Source: Gallaecimonas sp045291545 (lineage in GTDB: Bacteria; Pseudomonadota; Gammaproteobacteria; Enterobacterales; Gallaecimonadaceae). From it: a DNA stretch of 64,000 nucleotides. Under the pieces are notes generated by a model that was given only the letters and a program-made list of their open reading frames with translations, did no database searches and was not told where the DNA came from. Below, piece by piece: positions 1 to 7,579 of the stretch; the stretch's first letter is position 1, and each line of letters starts with the position of its first letter. The translations under genes were made by a program, and so were the position numbers. The DNA lies in contig NZ_CP149514.1 of NCBI RefSeq assembly GCF_045291545.1, positions 372,001-436,000 of the forward strand, given 5' to 3'.

Positions 1-15
1 GGCGGTGCTTTTCAT

Positions 16-21
16 TAGAAT
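16..21 (+). promoter_or_regulatory. Candidate -10 box for rplU-rpmA
   Basis: The hexamer TAGAAT is followed by a GC-rich stretch (ACGCGCCC), as expected for the discriminator of a growth-regulated ribosomal promoter. The -35 element would lie before the first base of the window, so the promoter cannot be fully assessed. The leader down to the rplU start would be about 60 nt. Confidence 0.4.
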
Positions 22-46
22 ACGCGCCCTATTGTGAGTTTTATTG

Positions 47-70
47 CGCATCCGCCGGCGGGCCGATGCG
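47..70 (+). promoter_or_regulatory. Hairpin in the rplU leader
   Basis: CGCATC (47-52) pairs with GATGCG (65-70), and an inner GC-rich stem (CGCC/GGCG) lies between. The hairpin ends about 20 nt before the rplU start codon and just before the purine-rich GGAG region. No U-tract follows, so it is not a terminator. It might be a site for autoregulation by L21, but this is inference from position only. Confidence 0.35.
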
Positions 71-90
71 GAGAATAACGGAGAAAAACC

Positions 91-402
91 ATGTACGCGG
101 TTATCCAAAGTGGCGGTAAACAACACCGTGTCGCTGAGGGCGAGGTGGTTCGCCTGGAAAAGCTTGAGCTGGAAACCGGCGCAACTGTCGAGTTCGACAA
201 AGTGCTGATGGTGACCAACGGTGACGACGTTAAAGTCGGCGCTCCTTATGTTGACGGCAGCAAAGTAACGGCGGAAGTCGTTGCTCACGGTCGTGGCGAC
301 AAAGTGAAGATCGTTAAATTCCGTCGTCGTAAACACCACCGTAAGCAAATGGGCCACCGTCAGTGGTTCACTGAAGTCAAAATTACTGGCATCAGCGCCT
401 GA
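91..402 (+). CDS. rplU: 50S ribosomal protein L21
   Basis: Large-subunit ribosomal protein that binds 23S rRNA. The 103-residue length is the usual one for the family. The N-terminus MYAVIQSGGKQHRV and the basic region near residues 70-95 (KFRRRKHHRKQMGHRQ) are diagnostic of L21. The start is preceded by ACGGAGAAAAACC, a good ribosome-binding site. rpmA follows after 16 nt with its own AAGGAG, so the pair is one transcript, the standard rplU-rpmA arrangement upstream of obgE. Confidence 0.98.
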   Translation: MYAVIQSGGKQHRVAEGEVVRLEKLELETGATVEFDKVLMVTNGDDVKVGAPYVDGSKVTAEVVAHGRGDKVKIVKFRRRKHHRKQMGHRQWFTEVKITGISA

Positions 403-418
403 TTAAGGAGACGTAACC

Positions 419-676
419 ATGGCACATAAAAAGGCAGCAGGTTCTACTCGTAACGGTCGTGATTCAGAAAGCAAACGCCTGGGTGTAAAACGCTACGGTG
501 GTGAGTCTGTTCTGGCTGGTAACATCATCGTTCGTCAGCGTGGCACCAAGTTTCATGCCGGTAGCAACGTGGGCATCGGTAAGGACCACACTCTGTTCGC
601 CACTGCCGAAGGCAAGGTGAAGTTCGAAGTGAAAGGCCCGAAAAACCGTAAATACGTGAGCGTTATCGCCGACTAA
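419..676 (+). CDS. rpmA: 50S ribosomal protein L27
   Basis: Ribosomal protein whose N-terminal tail reaches the peptidyl transferase centre. It is 85 residues long, begins MAHKKAAGSTRNGRDS and contains the family core RLGVKRYGG and RQRGTKFHAG. There is no N-terminal extension of the kind that is proteolytically removed in Firmicutes, so the mature start follows directly after Met. It is cotranscribed with rplU and ends just before a strong intrinsic terminator, so obgE probably needs readthrough or its own promoter. Confidence 0.98.
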   Translation: MAHKKAAGSTRNGRDSESKRLGVKRYGGESVLAGNIIVRQRGTKFHAGSNVGIGKDHTLFATAEGKVKFEVKGPKNRKYVSVIAD

Positions 677-697
677 CGGCTGCGCTTGGAAACGTGA

Positions 698-726
698 AAG
701 CCCCGCCAGCGCGCGGGGTTTTTTTA
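698..726 (+). terminator. Intrinsic terminator after rpmA
   Basis: The stem CCCCGC/GCGGGG with loop CAGCGC is followed by a run of seven T. It lies 22 nt after the rpmA stop and separates the ribosomal protein genes from obgE. Confidence 0.9.
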
Positions 727-768
727 TGAGCCGTCCTATGCTTAACCATCGGCAGGAGAAAAATCGCT

Positions 769-1935
769 ATGAAATTCGTTGATGAAGCCGTGATCCGCGT
801 CGAAGCGGGCGATGGTGGTAATGGCGTCGTCGGTTTCCGGCGTGAAAAATATGTTCCCAAAGGGGGCCCGGACGGTGGTGACGGCGGCGACGGCGGCGAT
901 GTGTATATTGAGGCGGATGAAAACCTCAATACGCTGATTGACTATCGCTTTGAACGCTTTCACAAGGCCGAACGCGGTGAAAATGGCAGTGGTGGCAACT
1001 GTACTGGCCGTCGTGGCCACGACCTGACGCTGAAAGTGCCGGTCGGTACCCGGGCTGCTGATGAAGAAACCGGTGAAGTGGTCGGCGAGGTCACGAAACA
1101 TGGTCAGCGCTTGATGGTTGCCAAAGGTGGCTTCCACGGCTTGGGCAATACCCGTTTTAAATCTTCCACTAACCGGGCTCCACGGCAACGGACTTTGGGT
1201 ACCAAAGGCGAAGTGCGGGAGTTGAAGCTGGAGCTGTTGTTGCTGGCGGATGTTGGATTGTTGGGTATGCCCAATGCCGGCAAATCAACACTGATCCGGG
1301 CAGTATCCAAGGCCAAGCCGAAAGTGGCTGACTACCCATTCACAACATTGGTGCCTAACTTAGGCGTAGTGAGCCCCTTCCCGGGCAAGAGTTTTGTTAT
1401 CGCCGATATTCCCGGCTTGATTGAAGGCGCTGCAGAAGGTGCTGGTTTGGGCTTTCAGTTTCTGCGTCACCTCGAGCGCTGCCGTATTTTACTGCATGTC
1501 ATTGATGTTGAGCCTTTTGACGGCAGCGATCCGGTAGAAAATGCCCTGACCATTATTGCTGAACTGGATCGGTATTCACCAAAGCTGGCGAAAAAGCCCC
1601 GTTGGGTCGTGTTTAACAAAACCGACTTGCTGACTGGCGACGCCTTGCCGCAGCGTATCGATGATATTTTGACTGCGCTGGACCATCAAGGCCCGTACTT
1701 TCAGACCTGTGCGGTATTGCAGGAAGGTACCCAGACGTTGGTGCATGAGCTGATGCATTTCATTGACAGTTTGCCAGCTGAAGAGGAAGCGCCGCAGCAA
1801 GGCGATGTACCAGTGGATTTCAAATGGGATGATTACCACGAGCAAACCTTGGCAGAGCATCAACAGGACGATGACGACGACGATGAAGACTGGGATGACG
1901 ACGATTATGACGTTGAGGTTGTCTACGAACGTTGA
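769..1935 (+). CDS. obgE: Obg-family GTPase ObgE/CgtA
   Basis: Essential ribosome-associated GTPase acting in 50S assembly and in stringent and cell-cycle control. It has 388 residues. The N-terminal glycine-rich Obg fold (about residues 1-159, with the GGPDGGDGGDGGDV stretch) is followed by the G domain: G1 GMPNAGKST near residue 165, G3 DIPGLIEGA near 213 and G4 NKTDL near 283. The C-terminus is a very acidic tail rich in Asp, as is usual in proteobacterial ObgE. The start is preceded by GCAGGAGAAAAATCGCT. It follows rplU-rpmA in the conserved order. Confidence 0.97.
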   Translation: MKFVDEAVIRVEAGDGGNGVVGFRREKYVPKGGPDGGDGGDGGDVYIEADENLNTLIDYRFERFHKAERGENGSGGNCTGRRGHDLTLKVPVGTRAADEETGEVVGEVTKHGQRLMVAKGGFHGLGNTRFKSSTNRAPRQRTLGTKGEVRELKLELLLLADVGLLGMPNAGKSTLIRAVSKAKPKVADYPFTTLVPNLGVVSPFPGKSFVIADIPGLIEGAAEGAGLGFQFLRHLERCRILLHVIDVEPFDGSDPVENALTIIAELDRYSPKLAKKPRWVVFNKTDLLTGDALPQRIDDILTALDHQGPYFQTCAVLQEGTQTLVHELMHFIDSLPAEEEAPQQGDVPVDFKWDDYHEQTLAEHQQDDDDDDEDWDDDDYDVEVVYER

Positions 1936-1936
1936 C

Positions 1937-1966
1937 AAAACCGCGCCTTAGGGCGCGGTTTTTTGT
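1937..1966 (+). terminator. Intrinsic terminator after obgE
   Basis: CCGCGCC pairs with GGCGCGG around a short TTAG loop (1941-1958) and is followed by TTTTTT. It begins right after the obgE stop codon. Confidence 0.9.
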
Positions 1967-2000
1967 TAAGCTGCGGTTTTCAGTGAAGAGCCAGCTGACG

Positions 2001-2516
2001 ATGCAACTTGCCCTTATTGCTGCCATGGCCGAAGACCGTATTATCGGCCGGGATAACACCATGCCTTGGCACTTGCCGGCCGATCTCAAGCACTTTAAAG
2101 CTGTGACGTTGGGCAAGCCAGTGCTGATGGGGCGGAAAACCTTCGAGAGCATTGGCCGGCCACTGCCGGGGCGTCGTAATCTGGTGATTACCCGGCAGCG
2201 CCAGTTTCATCCTGAAGGGGTAGAGGTTTTCAGCTCTTTATCGGCAGCATTGGCAAGCTGCCAAGATGCTGCAGAGGTGATGGTGATCGGCGGAGGGCAA
2301 ATCTACACCGAAGCCTTGCCGTTGGCGGATCGTCTTTACCTGACCTTCATTGCTGCAAAAATTACTGGCGATACCCGTTTCCCAGACTGGCAAGAGTATG
2401 GCAGCTGGAAAAAAACAGAAGAAAATCGTTTACCCGCCGATAAGGCTAATGGTTATGCTCTGCATTTTGTGACCTTTGAACGTGACAGAACGAGCATTTC
2501 GGCTCATAACAATTGA
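2001..2516 (+). CDS. folA: Dihydrofolate reductase
   Basis: Reduces 7,8-dihydrofolate to tetrahydrofolate with NADPH; the target of trimethoprim. It has 171 residues, near the usual 159 plus a C-terminal extension. The start at 2001 gives MQLALIAAMAEDRIIG, which aligns with the family N-terminus; the longer in-frame reading runs back into the obgE terminator and is rejected. Visible motifs are the substrate-site region NTMPWHLPADL, with its acidic residue Asp, and the NADPH-binding MGRKTFESIG and VIGGGQIY. The last 15 or so residues are not conserved. It is probably monocistronic. Confidence 0.96.
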   Translation: MQLALIAAMAEDRIIGRDNTMPWHLPADLKHFKAVTLGKPVLMGRKTFESIGRPLPGRRNLVITRQRQFHPEGVEVFSSLSAALASCQDAAEVMVIGGGQIYTEALPLADRLYLTFIAAKITGDTRFPDWQEYGSWKKTEENRLPADKANGYALHFVTFERDRTSISAHNN

Positions 2517-2581
2517 GCTGTCACTGTTGTATTGCTAGCATTTGCCAGCTTTTCTTGCTTGCATTTAGGAGTGTTGTTGAG

Positions 2582-2965
2582 ATGAAGTCTGTAAAACTGG
2601 GAGCGGCTGCTCTGCTGGTAGCCATGACCTACCACCCCGCACCTGCCCATGCCGGGGCCGAGCAATTGGTGGCCAGTATCTGTAACTATGTGGCCGCGAA
2701 CGACAAAAACCGCCTGCGCTCCAAGCTGTCTGACTCCGGTATTCGTCTGCGTAACATTTATGATGGCATCAAATGCAACGGCGAAAGCCTGCTGCGTTTT
2801 GCCATGACTTCCGGGGCCGATAACATTGGCGCCTTTATGGCCAAGAAACTGCCGGGCTCTACTCTGTCCAAGCCTGAAGCCGATGGTAAAACGGTGCTTC
2901 AGTGGGCTGAAGCTAATGGTTTTGGCGGCTCAGAAACCGCTGCTGCGATAAAAGAGCGCCTCTAA
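2582..2965 (+). CDS. DUF3718 domain secreted protein
   Basis: A 127-residue protein with a cleavable signal peptide (MKSVKLGAAALLVAMTYHPAPAHA, cleavage near residue 24). The mature part matches the DUF3718 pattern: ICNYVAANDKNRLRSKL, then RLRNIYDGIKCNGESLLRFAM. Two cysteines, in SICNY and IKCNG, may form a disulfide in the periplasm. The start at 2582 is chosen because TAGGAG lies upstream; the ORF could be extended by 23 codons but that would lose the signal peptide. The function is unknown. A bidirectional terminator follows. Confidence 0.85.
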   Translation: MKSVKLGAAALLVAMTYHPAPAHAGAEQLVASICNYVAANDKNRLRSKLSDSGIRLRNIYDGIKCNGESLLRFAMTSGADNIGAFMAKKLPGSTLSKPEADGKTVLQWAEANGFGGSETAAAIKERL

Positions 2966-2990
2966 GTAAGCTACTGGCTGTGAGATGCAA

Positions 2991-3018
2991 AACGCCGCGC
3001 ATCATGCGCGGCGTTTTT
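2991..3018. terminator. Bidirectional intrinsic terminator
   Basis: A 9-bp perfect stem, CGCCGCGCA/TGCGCGGCG, around a 3-nt loop, with AAAA on the left and TTTTT on the right. It serves the DUF3718 gene on the + strand and may also serve the lipoprotein gene on the - strand, whose stop codon overlaps the T-tract. Confidence 0.88.
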
Positions 3019-3448
3019 ATTTGACCGGCCACCAGCTCCCGTCTTTTTGTCTGACCAGGGTTAAGGTCAGTTGCCGCTGTTGCCGCTCTCCTTTCATAAA
3101 AACACCATAGGCACCACGCACAGCCATGGCTCCAAGGCTACTGCCAAAGCGACCAAACAGTTCCGGGTTACCAACGGTGAACGTCTTGGCCGCCTCAAGG
3201 GAACTCTTGGTAAAGACAATAGTGACCCTGGCCAAGGCCTGATAGCGGTTTGCCGACAGTGCCTTGATGGCGCCCAATTGCAACTTATCTATACGCAAAA
3301 AGTCACTTTGCTCTCCCCCTATGCTCAGAGCCTGTTGCGCGGCGCGCTGCCAATCAGCAATGGCCGGTCTATCGGCTGTACAGGCGGTTAGCAGCAGTAA
3401 AAAAAACGCGGCCGCCAGGCGACCGCGTTGTGTAAACACATTGCTCAT
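3017..3448 (-). CDS. Small lipoprotein coupled to the chemoreceptor
   Basis: A 143-residue protein with a lipoprotein signal peptide: a basic N-terminus, a hydrophobic stretch and the lipobox LLTAC with the lipidated Cys at residue 23. The mature part has no family I recognise. Its ATG overlaps the chemoreceptor stop (TGATG), implying translational coupling, so the two proteins are probably made together under the sigma-28 promoter upstream of the receptor. A GTG one codon earlier is an alternative start. A role as an accessory to the receptor is inference from gene context. Confidence 0.75.
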   Translation of the reverse strand: MSNVFTQRGRLAAAFFLLLLTACTADRPAIADWQRAAQQALSIGGEQSDFLRIDKLQLGAIKALSANRYQALARVTIVFTKSSLEAAKTFTVGNPELFGRFGSSLGAMAVRGAYGVFMKGERQQRQLTLTLVRQKDGSWWPVK

Positions 3449-5451
3449 CACAGGGTGAAGCGGCGTACTGAGTTACGCAACTCATCCGAGAGGCGAGCAA
3501 CTTCCTCGCTGGAGCTGGCAGTCTGCTCTGCACCCTGTGAGTTCTCCTCGGCAATATTGACGATGGAGGACAACTTCTCACTAATTTCGGTGGCGACAAT
3601 ACCCTGCTCTTTGGCGGCCTGGGCGATGTGCTCACTTTTGTCACGGGCTTCGTGAACCGCATCAGTGATATGGGTCAGGGCAATATCAGACTCGTTGGAC
3701 TTGGCTACACAGCTCTCGGCCTGGAACTTACCTTGCTCCATCGCCGCCACAGCCTGTTCAGCGCCCGCTTGCAGGGCTTCAATCATAGATTGAATTTCCT
3801 GAGTCGACTGCTGGGTACGGGAAGCCAGCGTGCGGACTTCGTCGGCAACCACGGCAAAACCGCGGCCCTGCTCACCAGCGCGTGCTGCCTCAATGGCGGC
3901 ATTGAGTGCCAGCAGGTTGGTCTGTTCGGCAATACCCCGAATAACATCGAGAATGGAGCCAATGTTGGCACTGTCTTTGTGCAGTTTGTTAATCACCTCA
4001 GAGGCTGATTCCACTTCAGCCGCCAGCATTTGAATGGTGCTCTTGGTATCGGCTGACAACTGGCGAACACGCTCAGCTTCGCTCTCGGCACGCATTACCG
4101 AGTCGAGGGTATCGGTAGCACTGTGTGTTACCTGATCGGCACTGGCAGACATCTCGGTGGTTGCTGTTGCCACTTGATCAACCTGGCTACGTTGTTGCTG
4201 CACGGCCACTTTGGTCTGGGCGGTGATGGCGGAGGTTTGTTCAGCGCTGGCAGCCAACTGTGTTGAGCCACTGGAAATACCGTCAATGAGATTGCGCAGG
4301 GCATCAATCAGGCTGTTGGTGTTGCGGGCTAGGGTGCCAAATTCATCGCTGGCACTGTCATCCAGGCGCTGTGTCAGATCGCCAGAGGCGACGACTTTCA
4401 GCATTTCGTTGACTTTCTCCAAGGGGCGAGTGATAGAGCGCACAACATAGAAGGCAATCAGTGAGGCAATCACCAAGCAAGCCAGCATCACCAAACCAGT
4501 AGCCATGTTGGCACGGCTAACCGAATGGTCAATTTTCTGTTTAGTGTCAGCAGCGATGCTCTGAGCGGCTTTTTGCAGGGTCTTAAGGCCGCCACGCAGA
4601 CCTTGCAGATTGATCTGCTCTTCCATCAGCGCGGTGCCAGCTTTTTCATTTTCGCTCAAATATTGCTGCTGTTGTGCAACAAAACCGGTGTTTGGTTGAT
4701 TTATCTGCTGGCGCAAATCGTCCACTTTCGCTTTCAGGGACTTAACGAATTTGTTATCTGCGCCGACATTACGTACCAGGTAATCAAGGTTGGAGTCGAG
4801 ATCGCTGAGCGAAAACTTCAGCTCACCGGCAATGGTATTAGCCTTGGTTTTGCTGGTGGTCTTGGAAAATTCAATTGCCGTGGTGGTTAACGACATGAAC
4901 ATGTTGTCTAGCTTGTTAGCCGCGGCTTTGACGTTGTCAGGAACCCCCGAGTCAATCAAGTCGAGGATATTGGAGCTGGCATCATCGGCGGTGTCAGAGA
5001 TATTACCGCGGTGCTTCTGTACTGCATCACGCAGTTTCAGGCCAGTTAGGCGGGCCGCAAAAAGACGCTGTTGGGCGTCACTGAAAGCGTCGAAACTGGA
5101 CGCCACTGAACGGCTGGTGGTGACCAGTTCCTTTTCGTTTTTGATGAGCTCTTTAAAATCCTTCAGGGAGCTTTCCAGATCGGTTGCCGCTTGTTGGGCA
5201 TCCTGCTGATATTGAGCAATTTCCTTCTCATTATCGCTATGGTAAGCCTTGAGGCCAATTTCGGTCAGCTTGGCGCTATTGAGCTGTAAATCGCTGACAT
5301 TAATGATTGAGCCTACAGCCAGGGACGTCGCCCGGGTCACATTACTTTCAATATTATTAAAGCCGAAAAATGAGCTGACTCCGTTTCCGATCAGCAACAA
5401 CGTGATGATCACAAAGCCGAGTACGATCCGCTTGGCGACGGTGAGATTCAT
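3448..5451 (-). CDS. Methyl-accepting chemotaxis protein
   Basis: A transmembrane chemoreceptor of 667 residues. TM1 is near residues 8-30 (IVLGFVIITLLLIGNGVSS). A long helix-rich periplasmic domain of about 270 residues follows, large enough to be of the helical bimodular (HBM) type. TM2 is MATGLVMLACLVIASLIAF, followed by HAMP (RPLEKVNEMLKVVASGDL) and a cytoplasmic coiled-coil signalling domain with the hairpin core EQTNLLALNAAIEAARAGEQ. The C-terminus ends RRFTL, with no CheR-tethering pentapeptide. The start at 5451 has GGAG eight nt upstream. The ligand cannot be deduced. Confidence 0.95.
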   Translation of the reverse strand: MNLTVAKRIVLGFVIITLLLIGNGVSSFFGFNNIESNVTRATSLAVGSIINVSDLQLNSAKLTEIGLKAYHSDNEKEIAQYQQDAQQAATDLESSLKDFKELIKNEKELVTTSRSVASSFDAFSDAQQRLFAARLTGLKLRDAVQKHRGNISDTADDASSNILDLIDSGVPDNVKAAANKLDNMFMSLTTTAIEFSKTTSKTKANTIAGELKFSLSDLDSNLDYLVRNVGADNKFVKSLKAKVDDLRQQINQPNTGFVAQQQQYLSENEKAGTALMEEQINLQGLRGGLKTLQKAAQSIAADTKQKIDHSVSRANMATGLVMLACLVIASLIAFYVVRSITRPLEKVNEMLKVVASGDLTQRLDDSASDEFGTLARNTNSLIDALRNLIDGISSGSTQLAASAEQTSAITAQTKVAVQQQRSQVDQVATATTEMSASADQVTHSATDTLDSVMRAESEAERVRQLSADTKSTIQMLAAEVESASEVINKLHKDSANIGSILDVIRGIAEQTNLLALNAAIEAARAGEQGRGFAVVADEVRTLASRTQQSTQEIQSMIEALQAGAEQAVAAMEQGKFQAESCVAKSNESDIALTHITDAVHEARDKSEHIAQAAKEQGIVATEISEKLSSIVNIAEENSQGAEQTASSSEEVARLSDELRNSVRRFTL

Positions 5452-5577
5452 TGAGGCTCCCCCTGACAAATGCTTGACACAATCACCCCATGCAAAAGGC
5501 TTGCCTGACGGCGAAGAACGCCATGTTAACCCTGTTTTTGGCCGGAAAACAAAAGCTGTTGTGCCTGTTCTTACAAA

Positions 5578-5604
5578 GTATCGGCAAGTGATTGATATTC
5601 TTTA
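5578..5604 (-). promoter_or_regulatory. Sigma-28 (FliA) promoter of the chemoreceptor
   Basis: Reading the - strand, TAAA (5604-5601) is followed by exactly 15 nt and then GCCGATAC. The FliA consensus is TAAA-N15-GCCGATAA, so 11 of 12 positions match. The -35 part begins inside the apaH stop codon. The start codon of the receptor is about 120 nt downstream. This implies that the receptor and its lipoprotein belong to the flagellar/chemotaxis regulon. Confidence 0.8.
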
Positions 5605-6408
5605 GGCAAGTCTGAACTGATGATGCAGCTGATCGGACTCCGGGCACCAGAGTGTCAAGCGATTGCCCCAGACGCAGCCAGTGTCCAGTGCTTTGATGTC
5701 AGGGCGCACGAGTTGGCCTTCCAGTGCTGCCCAATGGCCAAAGGCCAGCCGGTAGGGCAAAGGCGAATGAAAACCATACCAAGGGAGCAGGCCGGCGTCT
5801 TGCCCGGCTTGCGGGTTGCCTTTACAGCTAAAATCCAGGCGACCGTCTGGATGACAAAAGCGCATGCGGGTCAGGGCATTAATGGCAAACCGCAACCGTG
5901 AGTAACCGGCAAGATCCGGCCGCCACAGAGCCGGTTCGTTGCCGTACATGTTGGCCAGTAGTTGTTGCCAGCCAGGGCCTGTCAGTACCGCACTGACCTC
6001 GGCACTGGCGGCAAGGGCATCGTCGCGCTGCCAGTGGGGCGGCAGCCCGGCATGGGTAACCAAAACCGACACGTCTTCAAGCCACAATGCCAGAGGCTGC
6101 TGGCGTAAAAAGGTGATCAGCTGCTCTTGTTCCGGCGCTTCTAAAACCGCATCGAGGTGGTCACTGGCGCGGGCTTTTCTCTGGCCCGAGAGAATACTCA
6201 GTAAATGCAGATCATGATTGCCCAGCACGGTGCGGGCGGCATCGCCCAATTCCATGAACAGCCGCAGCACGGCCAGTGAGTCAGGGCCGCGGGCAACCAG
6301 ATCACCGACGGCAATCAGACAGTCCTGCTGAGGATCAAAGTGCACCTTGTCCAGCAAGGCGCGTAATTCGTTATAACAGCCCTGAATGTCACCAACGATA
6401 TAGTGCAT
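5602..6408 (-). CDS. apaH: Diadenosine tetraphosphatase (symmetrical)
   Basis: Hydrolyses Ap4A to two ADP. Related enzymes also remove Np4 caps from RNA. It has 268 residues and the metallophosphatase motifs GDIQGCYNEL, GDLVARGPDS and GNHDLHLL near the N-terminus, with THAGLPPHW further on. It starts immediately after the apaG stop (no gap) and is the last gene of the lptD-surA-pdxA-rsmA-apaG-apaH series, the same order as in Escherichia coli. No terminator is evident after it. Confidence 0.97.
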   Translation of the reverse strand: MHYIVGDIQGCYNELRALLDKVHFDPQQDCLIAVGDLVARGPDSLAVLRLFMELGDAARTVLGNHDLHLLSILSGQRKARASDHLDAVLEAPEQEQLITFLRQQPLALWLEDVSVLVTHAGLPPHWQRDDALAASAEVSAVLTGPGWQQLLANMYGNEPALWRPDLAGYSRLRFAINALTRMRFCHPDGRLDFSCKGNPQAGQDAGLLPWYGFHSPLPYRLAFGHWAALEGQLVRPDIKALDTGCVWGNRLTLWCPESDQLHHQFRLA

Positions 6409-6777
6409 TCAGTTCACCACCTTGGGCATGGCCAGTCGGAACACGTCAATAGGGGCTTTGAAGCGGGCACCGTTGCTGCAAACCATTTCGTAGTGGCCTT
6501 CCATGGTACCCACAGGGCTTTCCAACACGGCACCGGAGGTATAACTGTACTGACTGCCGGGTTCAATAGTGGGCTGCTGGCCCACCACACCGGCGCCGGA
6601 TACCTCGGTTGTTTTGCCATTGCCATCGGTGATCAGCCAGTAACGGTTCAGCAGTTGTACCGCCTGAGTGTCATGGTTGCGAATGGTGATGGTGTAGGCA
6701 AACACATATTTGTCTTCATCCGGCAACGAACGATCATCCAGATAGCGGCTTTCCACATGGATTTGCAGGCGTAACAT
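6409..6777 (-). CDS. apaG: ApaG domain protein
   Basis: A 122-residue protein that fills the whole ApaG (DUF525) domain: VESRYLDDRSLPDEDKYVFAY, then YTSGAVLESPVGTMEGHYEM near the C-terminus. The fold is an immunoglobulin-like beta sandwich. In E. coli it is linked to Co2+ resistance, and its biochemical role is unsettled. The ATG abuts the rsmA stop codon and its stop abuts apaH, so it is translated as part of the operon. Confidence 0.96.
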   Translation of the reverse strand: MLRLQIHVESRYLDDRSLPDEDKYVFAYTITIRNHDTQAVQLLNRYWLITDGNGKTTEVSGAGVVGQQPTIEPGSQYSYTSGAVLESPVGTMEGHYEMVCSNGARFKAPIDVFRLAMPKVVN

Positions 6778-7575
6778 TCAAGCCTCCGCAGCATCAGTCA
6801 AAGCGTCAGCCAGTGTAGCAAACTGCGCGCCACTGAGGTTTTCCGGTCGTGCTGACGGGTCAATGCCCATGGCACTGAGTTGTTCAGCACTGAAGTAAGG
6901 TTTAAAGGTATTACGTACCGTCTTGCGGCGCTGGTTAAAGGCCTGCAGCAAAACCTGCGTCAGTTTCTTTTCATCCTTTACGGTAAAAGGTTTTTGCTGA
7001 TGAGGCACCAGCCTTACCACCGCTGAATCGACTTTGGGCGCCGGTATGAAAGCGTGCGGTGGCACCTGTAATACCGGGATCACCTGACAGTAGTACTGGG
7101 TCATCACCGACAAGCGCCCATATTGTTTGCTGCCAGGGCCAGCGGCCATCCGTTCAACCACTTCCTTTTGCAGCATGAAATGCATCTGGCTGATGCAGTC
7201 CACCCACTTGAACAGATGGAACAACAACGGTGTCGAGATGTTGTAAGGCAGGTTACCGAATATTTTAAAAGCCTTACCGGGCTGGTAAAGCTGGCCAAAG
7301 TCAAACTTCATGGCATCAGCTTCATTGACACTGATACCGTCACGCTGGCGCAGCCGTGCTGCCAGGTCGCGATCCAGTTCAACGACCTGCAACTGGCCGG
7401 CGGCTTCCAGCACCGGTTCAGTAATGGCGCCAAGCCCTGGGCCAATCTCTACCAGAACATCCTCTGGGCGCGGGTCAATGGCCCGGACAATATTGGCTAT
7501 TACGTCGGCGTCGTTAAGGAAGTTCTGGCCAAAGCGCTTACGTGCGCGGTGACCCATGTGCAGATTGTCATTCAT
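6778..7575 (-). CDS. rsmA: 16S rRNA (adenine1518-N6/adenine1519-N6)-dimethyltransferase
   Basis: KsgA/RsmA methylates two adjacent adenines in helix 45 of 16S rRNA late in 30S assembly. It has 265 residues. The N-terminus HRARKRFGQNFLND is the family signature, followed by the SAM-binding VEIGPGLGAIT and the catalytic NLPYNIST. The start at 7575 matches the position used by orthologues. It follows pdxA with a 4-nt gap, as in E. coli. Confidence 0.98.
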   Translation of the reverse strand: MNDNLHMGHRARKRFGQNFLNDADVIANIVRAIDPRPEDVLVEIGPGLGAITEPVLEAAGQLQVVELDRDLAARLRQRDGISVNEADAMKFDFGQLYQPGKAFKIFGNLPYNISTPLLFHLFKWVDCISQMHFMLQKEVVERMAAGPGSKQYGRLSVMTQYYCQVIPVLQVPPHAFIPAPKVDSAVVRLVPHQQKPFTVKDEKKLTQVLLQAFNQRRKTVRNTFKPYFSAEQLSAMGIDPSARPENLSGAQFATLADALTDAAEA

Positions 7576-7579
7576 AAGC

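Noticed and set aside
663..1188. Overlapping - strand frames across the start of obgE
   Set aside because: They are shadow frames of a strongly conserved gene with no independent support.
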